Shown: positions 1-7,857, counted from the stretch's first letter. The stretch is DNA of 48,088 bases from an uncultured Bacilli bacterium (GCA_947629475.1 CANRDV010000003.1:1-48088), one strand, 5' to 3'. Notes: generated from the letters alone by a model not told the origin. Numbers and translations are program-made.

Positions 1-255
1 AAAAATATTCGTATTAAAGTAGGAGACTATGTAGACCAAAATACAATAATAGCAACCATGGGTGGAGATTCCTCTACTTGGTGGTATGATAAATGTACAA
101 CAGGACAACACTTACACTTTGCAGTTGCTAGAGGTTTATACATGAAAGATTATACAAGTTTCTCAACTTATGAAGCAAGAAACATCAATCCAACCTCAGT
201 TGTAAACTTCCCATCTCCTGGTGTATGGTTTGCTAATCGAGTTCAAAGATATTAA
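1..255 (+). CDS. M23 (LytM-type) peptidase, C-terminal end only
   Basis: The frame is open from base 1 and stops at 253-255, so the start lies outside the window. The 84 visible residues end a zinc metallopeptidase of the LytM/M23 class, which cuts peptidoglycan cross-bridges. The segment 'VGDYVDQNTIIATMG' is the usual turn before the active site, and 'TGQHLHFAVARG' contains the HxH that supplies zinc-binding and catalytic histidines. The family usually has 'STGxHLHF'; here a cysteine comes just before it (DKCTTGQHLHF). The protein ends about 45 residues after the motif, as is common. It is probably exported, but no signal can be seen. A hairpin terminator follows directly. Confidence 0.85.
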   Translation, partial: KNIRIKVGDYVDQNTIIATMGGDSSTWWYDKCTTGQHLHFAVARGLYMKDYTSFSTYEARNINPTSVVNFPSPGVWFANRVQRY

Positions 256-260
256 AATAA

Positions 261-287
261 AAAGTGTCGTTTTTTCGACATTTTTTT
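261..287 (+). terminator. Intrinsic terminator of the M23 gene
   Basis: Stem TGTCG (265-269) pairs with CGACA (276-280) around a T6 loop. It is extended by A-T pairs and followed by a T run, immediately after the stop codon at 255. Confidence 0.75.
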
Positions 288-322
288 ACAAACAAAAAAG
301 ATATAATAACTTTGTGATTAAT

Positions 323-493
323 ATGAAAGTTAAAATATTTGATGAAGAAGACGAAAGTGATTTAGAAAAAAGTATCAATGATTTTTTAGACAGTGAAGAT
401 ATTGATGTAATTGACATCAAATTTCAAACAACAATGTTTGTTTCTGGAGAAGAACAAATATATTGTTTTTCAGCTATGATTATTTATAACTAA
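323..493 (+). CDS. Cse60-like sporulation protein
   Basis: Small 56-residue acidic protein beginning 'MKVKIFDEEDESDLEKSIN'. This matches the pattern of Cse60, a small protein of the sigma-E regulon in Bacillus (MKVK-FDE, then an acidic helix with DLE and a conserved N-FL). The frame is open upstream to 221, but that part runs through the previous terminator, so the ATG at 323 is preferred. The ribosome-binding site is weak (GTGAT at 314-318). The stop overlaps the stop of the convergent 490-729 gene by four bases. Role: probably expressed in the mother cell during sporulation; molecular function unknown. Confidence 0.65.
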   Translation: MKVKIFDEEDESDLEKSINDFLDSEDIDVIDIKFQTTMFVSGEEQIYCFSAMIIYN

Positions 494-729
494 AGCATAT
501 ACATATTGTCATTATCATCATTTTGAGAATTACTCTTTAAAAAAGTAGGATTACCTCCTTCTAATCTATTAACTTTATTTTCAAGCATCCGAACTTGTCT
601 TTCAAGTCTATTAAGTCGATTATTAAGTCTTTCAAACATTACTTCATTATAATTATTTCCATATCCAGGATTTTGATTCATATTTAAATTAGGATTAAAA
701 TCTCCATAATATGGCATTTGATTATTCAT
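490..729 (-). CDS. Small coiled-coil protein with Asn/Tyr-rich N-terminus
   Basis: 79 residues preceded by a good site (AGAGGTGA, seven bases before ATG at 729). Residues 1-28 are rich in N, P, G and Y, like spore-coat or low-complexity surface proteins. Residues 32-58 form a clear heptad coiled coil (FERLNNRLNRLERQVRMLE with L at a/d positions), so it probably dimerises or oligomerises. The tail is polar. I do not recognise a named family. Convergent with a Cse60-like gene and divergent from trmB. A role in the spore surface is only a guess from composition. Confidence 0.65.
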   Translation of the reverse strand: MNNQMPYYGDFNPNLNMNQNPGYGNNYNEVMFERLNNRLNRLERQVRMLENKVNRLEGGNPTFLKSNSQNDDNDNMYML

Positions 730-808
730 AAAAATTCACCTCTAATTTATTATATGTACTTTCTTAATTTTGGTTTTTAATGTATAATAGAGTTATGAAA
801 GGTGAATT

Positions 809-1444
809 ATGAGACAGAGAAATGTTAAAAACAAAAAAGAAATAATTGAAAACTCGAAATATTTTTTAGATAATCCAAGTATTTATAAAGGTAATTGGCA
901 AAAAGTATTTAACAATAACAACCCAATTCATATAGAAATAGGGATGGGTAAAGGTCAATTTATTATTGAAAATGCTATTCGTTATAAAGATATAAATTTT
1001 ATAGGTATAGAAAAATTTGATAGTATTCTAGCACTTGCTTTAAAAAAAGTTCCTGATGATATTTTAAATCTTAAGATGTTAAGATTAGATGCTATTGATA
1101 TTGAAAATATATTCTCTTCTGAAATTACAACTATTTATTTAAACTTTTCAGACCCATGGCCAAAAAAAAGACATGAAAAAAGAAGATTAACTAGTCCTAA
1201 TTTCTTAGAAAAATATGATAAAATATTTAAAGATAGTAATCATATTATTATGAAAACCGATAATAAAGATTTATTTGCTTATAGCATTAAAACTTTCAAT
1301 AACTATGGATATTACATTGAAGATATAACTTTTGACCTAGAAGCAAGGAATGATTCTTCGAATATCAAGACAGAATATGAGCAAAAATTTACAAAACTTA
1401 ACAATCCTATCTATAAAATTGAAGTAATAAAGAAGAAAAATTAA
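809..1444 (+). CDS. trmB: tRNA (guanine-N7-)-methyltransferase TrmB
   Basis: Methylates G46 of tRNA using S-adenosylmethionine. The 211-residue length is normal. Visible marks are the SAM-binding strand and loop 'IHIEIGMGKGQFI' (about residues 45-57), 'GIEKFDS' after it, and the family signature 'DPWPKKRHEKRRLT' (about 115-128) with the catalytic Asp. The C-terminal 'TEYEQKF' segment is the usual tRNA-binding end. AAGGTGAA lies just before the ATG at 809, and a TATAAT box lies at 783-788. Divergent from the coiled-coil gene at 490-729. Cytoplasmic housekeeping gene. Confidence 0.95.
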   Translation: MRQRNVKNKKEIIENSKYFLDNPSIYKGNWQKVFNNNNPIHIEIGMGKGQFIIENAIRYKDINFIGIEKFDSILALALKKVPDDILNLKMLRLDAIDIENIFSSEITTIYLNFSDPWPKKRHEKRRLTSPNFLEKYDKIFKDSNHIIMKTDNKDLFAYSIKTFNNYGYYIEDITFDLEARNDSSNIKTEYEQKFTKLNNPIYKIEVIKKKN

Positions 1445-1472
1445 AAAAAGGGTATATATTTATTAAAAAATT

Positions 1473-1481
1473 TGGTATAAT
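1473..1481 (+). promoter_or_regulatory. Extended -10 promoter of the envelope operon
   Basis: TGGTATAAT is a full extended -10 (TGnTATAAT) about 20 bases before the start of the lipoprotein gene. No convincing -35 box is visible, which is usual for extended -10 promoters. Confidence 0.6.
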
Positions 1482-1501
1482 GAAAAAAGAGTAGGTGGAA
1501 T

Positions 1502-2176
1502 ATGAAAAAATTTATATGTCTCGCTCTAATAGTTTTACTTCTTTCAGGCTGTAGTATATCAAAAGTCGAAGAAGATAGCTTTGAAAGTATTATTAATACT
1601 GTTTTATATAAAGATACAAACTTAGCAAACTCATCATTTGATGGTTATAAATTTTATTTACCAAGAGGAGTAATTGTAACTGAAAAAAAACAGTCTAATC
1701 TTGAAATTAAGGATGCTAAAAATTATTATTATTTATATGTTGATGCAATTTCTTATTATTATAAGACCAAAGCAACTCATAAAGTTGATAATAATATTTT
1801 CTATTCTAAAGATTTAAGTAATGGTAATAGTTTTGGTTATATTGATATTTCTAAAGTAAATAATAAATATTTTATTGAAGTTATGTATAACTATGCTAAA
1901 ATTGAGGCTTATGTTGAAGAAGATAATTTATATGATGCATTTTTAAATATTTGCTATATTTTATCGACTATTGATTTTAATGAAAGTGTTATTAACTATC
2001 GATTAAGTAACAAAGAGCTTGAGACAACAACTGAAGAATTTAATATATTTAAATCAAAGAAAGATGATGATAACTTCTTACAATATATAGAAGAATTTGA
2101 TAAATATGAAGGTAATACCAATGAGAATACTGGTCAAGACCAAGATAGTCTTGAAACAGATAAAACGAATGAATAA
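1502..2176 (+). CDS. Lipoprotein of unknown function
   Basis: 224 residues with a clear lipoprotein signal: basic start, hydrophobic run 'LALIVLLLSGC', lipobox LSGC with the lipidated Cys at residue 17. The mature part is acidic, rich in Tyr and Asn, with no motif I recognise. The last 25 residues are a polar Asn/Asp/Thr tail. AGGTGG precedes the ATG. It is first in a compact run with the next three genes (gap 14 bases to 2191), so it probably acts at the outer face of the membrane together with the DUF948 and YtxH proteins. Confidence 0.8.
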   Translation: MKKFICLALIVLLLSGCSISKVEEDSFESIINTVLYKDTNLANSSFDGYKFYLPRGVIVTEKKQSNLEIKDAKNYYYLYVDAISYYYKTKATHKVDNNIFYSKDLSNGNSFGYIDISKVNNKYFIEVMYNYAKIEAYVEEDNLYDAFLNICYILSTIDFNESVINYRLSNKELETTTEEFNIFKSKKDDDNFLQYIEEFDKYEGNTNENTGQDQDSLETDKTNE

Positions 2177-2190
2177 GGAAGGTGATTAAA

Positions 2191-3150
2191 ATGGGATTTG
2201 TAGATAAGTTAAAGAATATTTTCTTTGAAGAAGAAGAGGAAGATGAAGAAGCAATTGAAGATACAAGACCTTTAAAAAAACTAAAAGAAAAAGAGAAGGT
2301 TAAGGAACGTGGTGAAATAGAAGTTTCAAAAGAACCTCAAGAGGAAGTAATAGCTAAGAAGGTTGAAATTCCAAGAAGAAAAAAAGAAGAAATTACAGAA
2401 GAACCTCCTCGAGCAGTTGAAGAAATTAATTACAACCAACAACCTAGACGTTTTAGAGAGACTCCAGAGCAATATGAAGAAATTCCAAGAGAAGAGCCAC
2501 CAAAAAAGGAACAATCTAAAATAAGTAATATAATATTTGATGATGAAGATTTCTTATTAAGTGATATTAAACCTAAAGAAGAACCAAAAAGGGAAGAAAA
2601 AACTTCTAAAGTAAGAGATTCTTATAAAGAAAGAGAGATTCGTGAAAAAGAACCACCAACTTATGAATACAAAAGAAAAGAAGAAACTAAACCTCGTGGT
2701 TTTACTCCATCACCAATTATTTCCCCAATTTATGGTATTCTTGATAAAAACTATCGAAAAGAAGAAGTTAAAGAAAAAAAAGAAATTAGACTTACAAGTA
2801 GAGTAGATAGATTAGATTTAGATTCTGTTCGTAATAAAGCTTTTGGTGATTTAGAAAATGATTTATTTCCAGGAAGTATAGATGATGATATTAAAACTGA
2901 AATTCCAAGACAGGAGATAAATAAAATCAAAGAAGATATGGAAGATGATGGAAAGCCAGTTGTTGATAAAGTAACGTTAGGTGAAGCTGATGAATACTAT
3001 AGTGATTTAGGTCTTGCGTATAATACAGATTACAAAGATATTTCTAAAGAAATAAATGATGGTAAAGTTAAATCGAAAAAAGAAAAAGAAGGTAGGCTAG
3101 AAGATAATTTATTTGATTTAATAGATGATGAATATGATAGGGAGGATTAA
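2191..3150 (+). CDS. Charged low-complexity protein with N-terminal amphipathic helix
   Basis: 319 residues. The ATG at 2191 is chosen over an upstream in-frame GTG at 2182 because AAGGAAGGTGA lies at 2176-2185, the right distance from 2191 and overlapping the GTG. Residues 1-12 'MGFVDKLKNIFF' would form an amphipathic helix like the membrane-targeting start of SepF. The middle (about 15-220) is almost only E, K, R and P, probably disordered. A short ordered region at the end has 'DKVTLGEADEYYSDLG'. Family not recognised. The SepF-like start plus DUF948/YtxH neighbours suggest a peripheral membrane or cell-envelope factor; this is inference. Confidence 0.75.
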   Translation: MGFVDKLKNIFFEEEEEDEEAIEDTRPLKKLKEKEKVKERGEIEVSKEPQEEVIAKKVEIPRRKKEEITEEPPRAVEEINYNQQPRRFRETPEQYEEIPREEPPKKEQSKISNIIFDDEDFLLSDIKPKEEPKREEKTSKVRDSYKEREIREKEPPTYEYKRKEETKPRGFTPSPIISPIYGILDKNYRKEEVKEKKEIRLTSRVDRLDLDSVRNKAFGDLENDLFPGSIDDDIKTEIPRQEINKIKEDMEDDGKPVVDKVTLGEADEYYSDLGLAYNTDYKDISKEINDGKVKSKKEKEGRLEDNLFDLIDDEYDRED

Positions 3151-3153
3151 TAA

Positions 3154-3435
3154 ATGGAATTTTTATTACTTTTACTAGCGATTTTTGGAATAATTTTAAT
3201 AATTACTTTAATAATATTATGTGTAAGGTTAAACTTTACACTTTCAAGAATTAATTTATTGCTTGATGATGTAAATGAAAAAATGGAAGTTGTTGACCAA
3301 ATATTTTCAGTAATTTCTAAAGTTACAAATTCGATTAACTTGGTAAATGATAAAGTAGTTGGTATGATAACTTCAGTAGTTACAAGCTTAGTTACAAAAT
3401 TTAAAAGAAAGAAAGAAGAAGAGGAGGAATTTTAA
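3154..3435 (+). CDS. DUF948-family membrane protein (YtxG-like)
   Basis: 93 residues: one membrane helix at the N-terminus (about residues 3-26), then an amphipathic helical stretch (LSRINLLLDDVNEKMEVVDQ) and a basic/acidic tail 'KFKRKKEEEEEF'. This layout and its position directly before a YtxH gene match the DUF948/YtxG family of Firmicutes, linked to the general stress and envelope response in Bacillus. The gap to the previous gene is three bases and the next ATG follows the stop at once, so it is translated with them. Confidence 0.75.
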   Translation: MEFLLLLLAIFGIILIITLIILCVRLNFTLSRINLLLDDVNEKMEVVDQIFSVISKVTNSINLVNDKVVGMITSVVTSLVTKFKRKKEEEEEF

Positions 3436-3870
3436 ATGGGAAAGAAAAGTTTTGGTAATTTAGCGTTAGGAGTTGCAATTGGAGCAAGTTTAGGAATTTT
3501 ATTTGCACCTAAAAAAGGAAGTGAAACAAGAAGGGCTTTAAAGGGTAAGATGTTAGATTTAACATCAAAAGCTAAAGAATTAAGTATTTCTGATGTTTCT
3601 GATATGGTTCAAGATAAGATTACAGAAATCAGACATGATTTAAATGACTTAGATAAGGAAAAAGTTTTAAAAGTTGCAAGAGATAAGTCTGAAGCAATTA
3701 AAAAAAAATGTGAGGATTTAGTTAAACTTGCAATTGATAAAGGAACACCTGTTCTAAAAGATGCAGCTGAAGAAGTTCGTGATAAAACAATTGAAGTCAT
3801 GAAAGATATGATTGCAAAACTTGAAAATGCTGGTCCTGGACCAAAGTCTGAACCTAAAAAAGCAAAATAG
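3436..3870 (+). CDS. YtxH-domain protein
   Basis: 144 residues. The start 'LALGVAIGASLGILFAPKKGSE' zone is the hallmark of YtxH: a Gly/Ala-rich membrane-associated segment followed by APKKG. The rest is a long amphipathic helix rich in K, D, E and A (late-embryogenesis-like), ending in a Pro/Gly/Lys tail. GAGGAGGAA in the end of the preceding gene is its ribosome-binding site. Last gene of the operon, followed by a terminator at 3890. Stress or envelope role is known for the family; mechanism unknown. Confidence 0.85.
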   Translation: MGKKSFGNLALGVAIGASLGILFAPKKGSETRRALKGKMLDLTSKAKELSISDVSDMVQDKITEIRHDLNDLDKEKVLKVARDKSEAIKKKCEDLVKLAIDKGTPVLKDAAEEVRDKTIEVMKDMIAKLENAGPGPKSEPKKAK

Positions 3871-3889
3871 TTGATTTTGATTATTAAGT

Positions 3890-3917
3890 AGATATAGTTA
3901 TGTATATCTCTTTTTTT
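3890..3917 (+). terminator. Terminator of the lipoprotein-YtxH operon
   Basis: AGATATA (3890-3896) pairs with TATATCT (3903-3909), loop of six, followed by CTTTTTTT. Confidence 0.75.
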
Positions 3918-3965
3918 ATTAATTGATATTCTTTACTTGACCGTTACGAAAAAAAGGTTCAGGCC

Positions 3966-3998
3966 ACGTGCTTAAGCACGTAAATTCTTAAGAATTTA
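3966..3998. repeat. Left-end palindromes of the IS
   Basis: ACGTGCTTAAGCACGT (3966-3981) and TAAATTCTTAAGAATTTA (3981-3998) are both perfect palindromes sharing one base, each centred on TTAA. The first is the likely subterminal hairpin bound by TnpA. The second could also hide the tnpA start region in RNA, as left-end hairpins of IS200 elements are known to do. Confidence 0.7.
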
Positions 3999-4053
3999 GA
4001 GGTAATTTATTGCCAAGGCCGGCAAAAGGATATATAATATTGAGACAAAAGCG

Positions 4054-4485
4054 ATGCGAAGAAAAATGAGAAAATCAAGTCACGTCCAATATGATATCCA
4101 AATGCATATAGTATGGACAACAAAATATAGATATAAAGTATTAAATGGAAGAATAGGAGAGAGAGTAAGAGAACTAATAAGGCAAAGTTGTAATAGTATG
4201 GACGTGACGATAATAAGTGGAAGCATAGGCAAGGAACATATACATTTGTTAGTGTCAATGCCGCCGAGCTTAAGTGTCTCAAAATTAGTCCAACAGCTCA
4301 AAGGAGTGACATCAAGAAAAATATTAATGGAATATAGAGAAGTAAAACAAAGATACTGGGGAGGACATATGTGGGCTGTTGGATACTTTTGCCGGAGTGT
4401 AGGATTTGTGACAGAAAAAGTAATAAAAGATTATATAGCAAATCAAAGCGACGAATCAGAAGATAATTTCAAAGTCTTAGGTTGA
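4054..4485 (+). CDS. tnpA: IS200/IS605-family transposase TnpA (Y1 HUH)
   Basis: 143 residues, normal for single-strand DNA transposases of this family. 'GKEHIHLLVSMPP' supplies the HxH metal site (HUH). The catalytic tyrosine should be in the final helix 'TEKVIKDYIANQ'. 'WTTKYRYKVLNG' near the start and 'RYWGGHMWAVGYFCRSVG' are typical family segments. The ribosome-binding site is poor, as usual for IS200. An in-frame ATG at 4066 is an alternative start. The gene looks intact. The cluster of motif residues argues that the element could still move. Confidence 0.92.
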   Translation: MRRKMRKSSHVQYDIQMHIVWTTKYRYKVLNGRIGERVRELIRQSCNSMDVTIISGSIGKEHIHLLVSMPPSLSVSKLVQQLKGVTSRKILMEYREVKQRYWGGHMWAVGYFCRSVGFVTEKVIKDYIANQSDESEDNFKVLG

Positions 4486-4545
4486 GATAGAGATAATAAT
4501 AAGGTAGAGTTTACTCTTAGAATGTACTTTCAGTACTAAGACAAG

Positions 4546-4565
4546 CCATGCACTTTAGTGCATGG
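4546..4565. repeat. Right-end hairpin of the IS
   Basis: CCATGCAC, loop TTTA, GTGCATGG: a perfect 8-bp stem. A second small hairpin (AGAGT/ACTCT, 4506-4517) lies inside. These are probably the subterminal TnpA recognition structures. Confidence 0.75.
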
Positions 4566-4650
4566 TGTGTTGACAAAAGTTATACATTATTATATTATAA
4601 GATACAAAAAAATGCAATATCATTAAAAAATAATAAGGTGGTGTTTATAA

Positions 4651-5127
4651 ATGATAAAATCTACAGTAATGGATAAGAGAAAGTCATATTATTTAATGAA
4701 TAAAAATTATTCAAAAAAAGAACAAGATAATTTTAAAAATGGTAAGGTAATGGTAGTTAATTCTTTAAATGATATAGATGAATTTATTAAAAAAGCAAAT
4801 TATGAATCTACTAGTAATAAAAAATTATATTTTGGAAAGGTGAATAGTAAAACTTCTTTAAAAATAAAAAAGCAAACTGGAATTATGATAAATAATTATA
4901 ATTTGTCACTAAAAGCAAATGCTGTTAAACATATTTTTAAAAGGCATTCAAATGAAAAAGAAAAAATATCAGTTACGAAACAAGGTAAACCAATTTTAAT
5001 GTTTATAAAGAAATTAGGTGAAGTTTATTATTTGATAAATTCTATTTCGGATAAAAATTATTCTCTTGAAGTAATAACAATGTGGAAAAAAAATAAAAAG
5101 AAATCTGCCACTGTGGATAATGTATAA
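4651..5127 (+). CDS. Possible BECR-fold (PBECR-like) nuclease, perhaps internally deleted
   Basis: 158 residues; ribosome-binding site AAGGTGGTG before ATG at 4651. The C-terminal half has a pattern I associate with phage-linked Barnase/EndoU/ColicinE5/RelE-like nucleases: 'AVKHIFKRHSNE' (helix with R/H), then 'GKPILMFIKKLGEVYYLI' and 'SLEVITMWKK'. In those proteins a loop with 'ITKEDF' and about 25 more residues usually lies between the HSN part and the GKP strand; here only a few residues remain, so an internal deletion is possible. The N-terminal half is Lys/Asn-rich and unassigned. It is next to an IS200 element and followed by no related gene. Mobile or toxin-derived cargo is likely; activity is uncertain. 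Confidence 0.45.
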   Translation: MIKSTVMDKRKSYYLMNKNYSKKEQDNFKNGKVMVVNSLNDIDEFIKKANYESTSNKKLYFGKVNSKTSLKIKKQTGIMINNYNLSLKANAVKHIFKRHSNEKEKISVTKQGKPILMFIKKLGEVYYLINSISDKNYSLEVITMWKKNKKKSATVDNV

Positions 5128-5314
5128 GCCTTATCCTAACGTCCGAAACGAACAGTGGTACGAGTTCTTTTTATGTATTAATGATATCATAAAATTTGTT
5201 AATTGTCAATTCCTAAAAAATATTTATATTCCTTTACACAAAAATGTCTAGTCTCTTCCAATTTCTTAAAACTTGGTATATAATTAAATTATAATAAAGT
5301 AGAGGGTAAAGATA

Positions 5315-5935
5315 ATGGATGAAGAGAATAGTTTAATTAGTTTAATTAGTTTAATAGATGAAATATTTGATATCATTAAAACAGATTATTTAAAATATTT
5401 ATCCGATGATAAAAAAGACTTTTTAAAGAAACTTAATTATAAAAATCTTTTTACAATTAAAAATGATATTATTTATTATAAGACAGATTTAGTAACTTAT
5501 CCTTTAAAAAAAGAAGAGTTAACTATTGAAGTCTTAATATTCATGTGTCTTGCTCCTTTATGTGGAAATTTAACTCCCTTTAAAATATGTTTAATTGCAT
5601 CTGAAATAAAGTCATTGATTGAAAGGAATAATTTAGAAGGAAATAGAAACTTAGACTTTAATTTAATTGAAGTAATAAAAGAAAAAATATTAAATGATTT
5701 ACCATATAATATAATCTTTTTAGATACAGATATTGATATATTTAACTATTTAGCAACTGAAAAAGGTATTAGAACAGCTAAAATTTACTATTCATTAAAA
5801 CATGATTTTAACATCCATTTTCTAAAAGATGATTTTAATCCTTTAGAATATTTCTTAAAATACCAAGACTTAGAATATGAAACTAGTTATGATATAGTCT
5901 ATAACTTTATTGAAAATTCTATAATTTATAAATAA
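5315..5935 (+). CDS. Protein of unknown function (206 aa)
   Basis: Preceded by AGAGGG and a TATAAT box at 5279-5284. The sequence opens with a repeated 'LISLISLI' helix, followed by mixed Lys/Asp/Leu-rich helices, with no signal peptide and at most one weak hydrophobic segment (VLIFMCLAPLCGNLT, about residues 75-90). I see no catalytic pattern and do not recognise a family. It is 38 bases upstream of tspO in the same direction and could share its transcript. Confidence 0.7.
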   Translation: MDEENSLISLISLIDEIFDIIKTDYLKYLSDDKKDFLKKLNYKNLFTIKNDIIYYKTDLVTYPLKKEELTIEVLIFMCLAPLCGNLTPFKICLIASEIKSLIERNNLEGNRNLDFNLIEVIKEKILNDLPYNIIFLDTDIDIFNYLATEKGIRTAKIYYSLKHDFNIHFLKDDFNPLEYFLKYQDLEYETSYDIVYNFIENSIIYK

Positions 5936-5973
5936 ATTTAATTTTAAAATCATAGTATTAATTGGTGATACTA

Positions 5974-6453
5974 TTGAAAAAAATAAATGAAAATACTAAA
6001 AAGTTAATAATTGCTTTGATTATTCCTTTAGGAGTAGGGTTCTTATCATTTTTATTAACAAGGCAGGGAATAGCAAACTATTCAGAAAATCTGCTTAAAC
6101 CAACATTCGCTCCACCTAGTTTTCTCTTTGGAATAGTTTGGACAATTCTGTATATACTAATGGGAATATCAAGTTATATAATAAGTAAAGACATGTCAAG
6201 TCATAAGGATACTTGTTTATTAATCTATGGACTTAATTTAGTTTTAAACTTCCTATGGCCAATTATTTTCTTTAACTTTGAAGCCAGACTCTTTGCTTTT
6301 ATCTTTATTATTCTTTTAGATTTAGTAGTAATTTATATGATAATCTGTTTTCATGGAATATCGAAAACCGCAGCTTATTTACAAATACCATATCTTATAT
6401 GGCTAATATTTGCAACAATTTTAAACTTTAGTGTTTATTTTTTAAATCGATAA
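5974..6453 (+). CDS. tspO: TspO/MBR family membrane protein
   Basis: Tryptophan-rich sensory protein family; in other bacteria it binds porphyrins and modulates stress responses. TTG at 5974 is taken as the start because GGTGATA ends three bases before it; the frame also opens at a TTG at 5962. About 159 residues, normal length. Five membrane helices can be placed. The family signatures 'LLKPTFAPPSFLFG' and 'WTILYILMGISSYI' (about residues 38-70) are present, and 'LNFLWPIIFFNF' is the usual helix-3 WxPxxF-like segment. The next gene starts 27 bases downstream. Confidence 0.9.
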   Translation: MKKINENTKKLIIALIIPLGVGFLSFLLTRQGIANYSENLLKPTFAPPSFLFGIVWTILYILMGISSYIISKDMSSHKDTCLLIYGLNLVLNFLWPIIFFNFEARLFAFIFIILLDLVVIYMIICFHGISKTAAYLQIPYLIWLIFATILNFSVYFLNR

Positions 6454-6480
6454 TTGTATAATATTAGGTAGGTGGGGCCT

Positions 6481-7671
6481 ATGAATATAATTTTTCATAT
6501 TGATGTTAATAACGCATTCCTCTCTTGGAGTGCTGTTTATCTTTTAAAAAATGGATACAAAGAGGATATAAGAACTATCCCAAGTGTTGTAGCTGGAGAT
6601 GAAACCAAAAGACATGGGATTGTTTTAGCTAAAAGTGAAGTTGCTAAAAAGTATGGAATTAAAACAGCTGAAACGTTACATACTGCCAGGACTAAATGCA
6701 AAGAATTACAAATTTTTCCACCTAATTTTAATTTTTATAAAGAAATGTCTGATAAATTATATAATTACTATTTAACTTTTACTCCTGATGTTGAAAGGTT
6801 TTCAATTGATGAGTGTTTTCTTGATTTATCAAATACAACTCTTTTATATGATGATATTTTAGAACTTGCTTATAAAATGAAAAATGAAATTAAAGAAAAT
6901 TTTGGTTTTACTGTTAATATTGGAATAGGAAATAATAAACTATGCGCTAAAATGGCTGGAGATTTTTCAAAGCCTGATAAAGTTCATACCTTATTTTCTA
7001 ATGAAATTAAAATGAAACTTTGGCCTTTGCCAATTGAAGATTTGTTATTTATTGGAAAAAGTAGTAGTCAGGAATTAAGAAAATTAAATATAGAAACAAT
7101 AGGGGACCTTGCTAAAGCTAATCCTAATTTACTATATAAACACTTTAAAAATCGTAGTTCTTTTATGATTGAATATGCTAATGGCATAGATGATTCTAAA
7201 GTAATTAGTAAAAATGGTAAAAATAAATGTATTAGTTTTTCTGAAACTTTAGAGTTTGATACGAAAGATAAAGAATTTCTAAAACAAAAACTTATGATTA
7301 TGTGTGAAAAAATTGGTCTTAAATTAAGACGTGATAAACTTTATGCCAGAACAATTGCTATAACAATAAAGACTAATTATTTTAAAGATTATTCGCATCA
7401 AAAAAAGTTAGTAAATGAAACTAATAATACAATGGAACTTTATAAAAATGTTCTTGATATCTTAGATATAACTTTATCTGATAACTTAATTAGAAATATT
7501 GGAGTAAGAGTTTCAGATTTAGTTAAAACTAAGAATAGTCAAATTTCTTTATTTGATAAAATTCCTTCTCAAGAAGATGATAAAATTCAAGAAGTTTTAG
7601 ATGATATTAATTTAAAATATAATGATTTAAAGATAATGCCAGCTGTATTTTATCAAAAAGATAAAAAATAA
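6481..7671 (+). CDS. Y-family DNA polymerase (Pol IV/UmuC-like)
   Basis: 396-residue translesion polymerase. The ATG at 6481 is chosen because AGGTAGGTGG lies at 6466-6475; an in-frame GTG at 6472 is inside that site. Catalytic residues: Asp8 in 'FHIDVNNAFLSW' and Asp110-Glu111 in 'ERFSIDECFLDLS'. The helix-hairpin-helix region is around 'LRKLNIETIGDLAKANP'. A clamp-binding motif QISLF is at residues 354-358. The length and Asn at the steric position (DVNNAF) fit the Firmicutes Pol IV/UmuC-like group. No LexA box was seen upstream. It follows tspO closely and ends before a strong terminator. Confidence 0.92.
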   Translation: MNIIFHIDVNNAFLSWSAVYLLKNGYKEDIRTIPSVVAGDETKRHGIVLAKSEVAKKYGIKTAETLHTARTKCKELQIFPPNFNFYKEMSDKLYNYYLTFTPDVERFSIDECFLDLSNTTLLYDDILELAYKMKNEIKENFGFTVNIGIGNNKLCAKMAGDFSKPDKVHTLFSNEIKMKLWPLPIEDLLFIGKSSSQELRKLNIETIGDLAKANPNLLYKHFKNRSSFMIEYANGIDDSKVISKNGKNKCISFSETLEFDTKDKEFLKQKLMIMCEKIGLKLRRDKLYARTIAITIKTNYFKDYSHQKKLVNETNNTMELYKNVLDILDITLSDNLIRNIGVRVSDLVKTKNSQISLFDKIPSQEDDKIQEVLDDINLKYNDLKIMPAVFYQKDKK

Positions 7672-7710
7672 CTTTAGATTTTAGTGATAAATTAGCAATA
7701 TTCTAATAAT

Positions 7711-7735
7711 AGGTGAAGAAACTTCACCTTTTTAT
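7711..7735 (+). terminator. Terminator after the Y-family polymerase gene
   Basis: AGGTGAAG (7711-7718) pairs with CTTCACCT (7722-7729), tight AAA loop, followed by TTTTT. Confidence 0.85.
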
Positions 7736-7818
7736 ATACCTTAAATCCTTATTTTATAAGACTAAAAAAAAATTTGTAAAAACGTGTCAAATTAAAAATT
7801 TCCCGTGTATATTATATA

Positions 7819-7857
7819 TGGAGGTTCTAAAGGACTTTTTTTACTATTTAGACTCCA
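7819..7857 (+). promoter_or_regulatory. Hairpin in the rpn 5' leader
   Basis: TGGAG + TCTAAA (7819-7831) pair with TTTAGA + CTCCA (7847-7857), with a two-base bulge. It starts where transcription from the TATATT box at 7808-7813 should begin and hides a decoy GGAGG. It may stabilise the mRNA or tune translation. Confidence 0.4.

Larger units (their letters stand above)
3950..4580 (+). mobile_element. IS200-type insertion sequence (IS200/IS605 family, tnpA only)
   Basis: The element has one Y1 transposase gene, two adjoining perfect palindromes at the left end (3966-3998) and an 8-bp stem hairpin at the right end (4546-4565). There are no terminal inverted repeats or target duplication, as expected for this family. 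No TnpB or guide RNA is present. Ends are approximate because the cleavage tetranucleotides cannot be fixed by eye. Base composition is visibly less AT-rich than the flanks, consistent with recent arrival. Confidence 0.8.

Noticed and set aside
2182..2190. Upstream GTG start for the charged protein
   Set aside because: It is part of the ribosome-binding site of the ATG at 2191.
4007..4301. Minus-strand frames inside the IS
   Set aside because: They lie opposite tnpA, which has clear HUH and family motifs; they have no ribosome-binding site.
4651..5127. TnpB or IS cargo interpretation of the gene after the IS
   Set aside because: It lies outside the right-end hairpin and has no RuvC or zinc-finger motifs.
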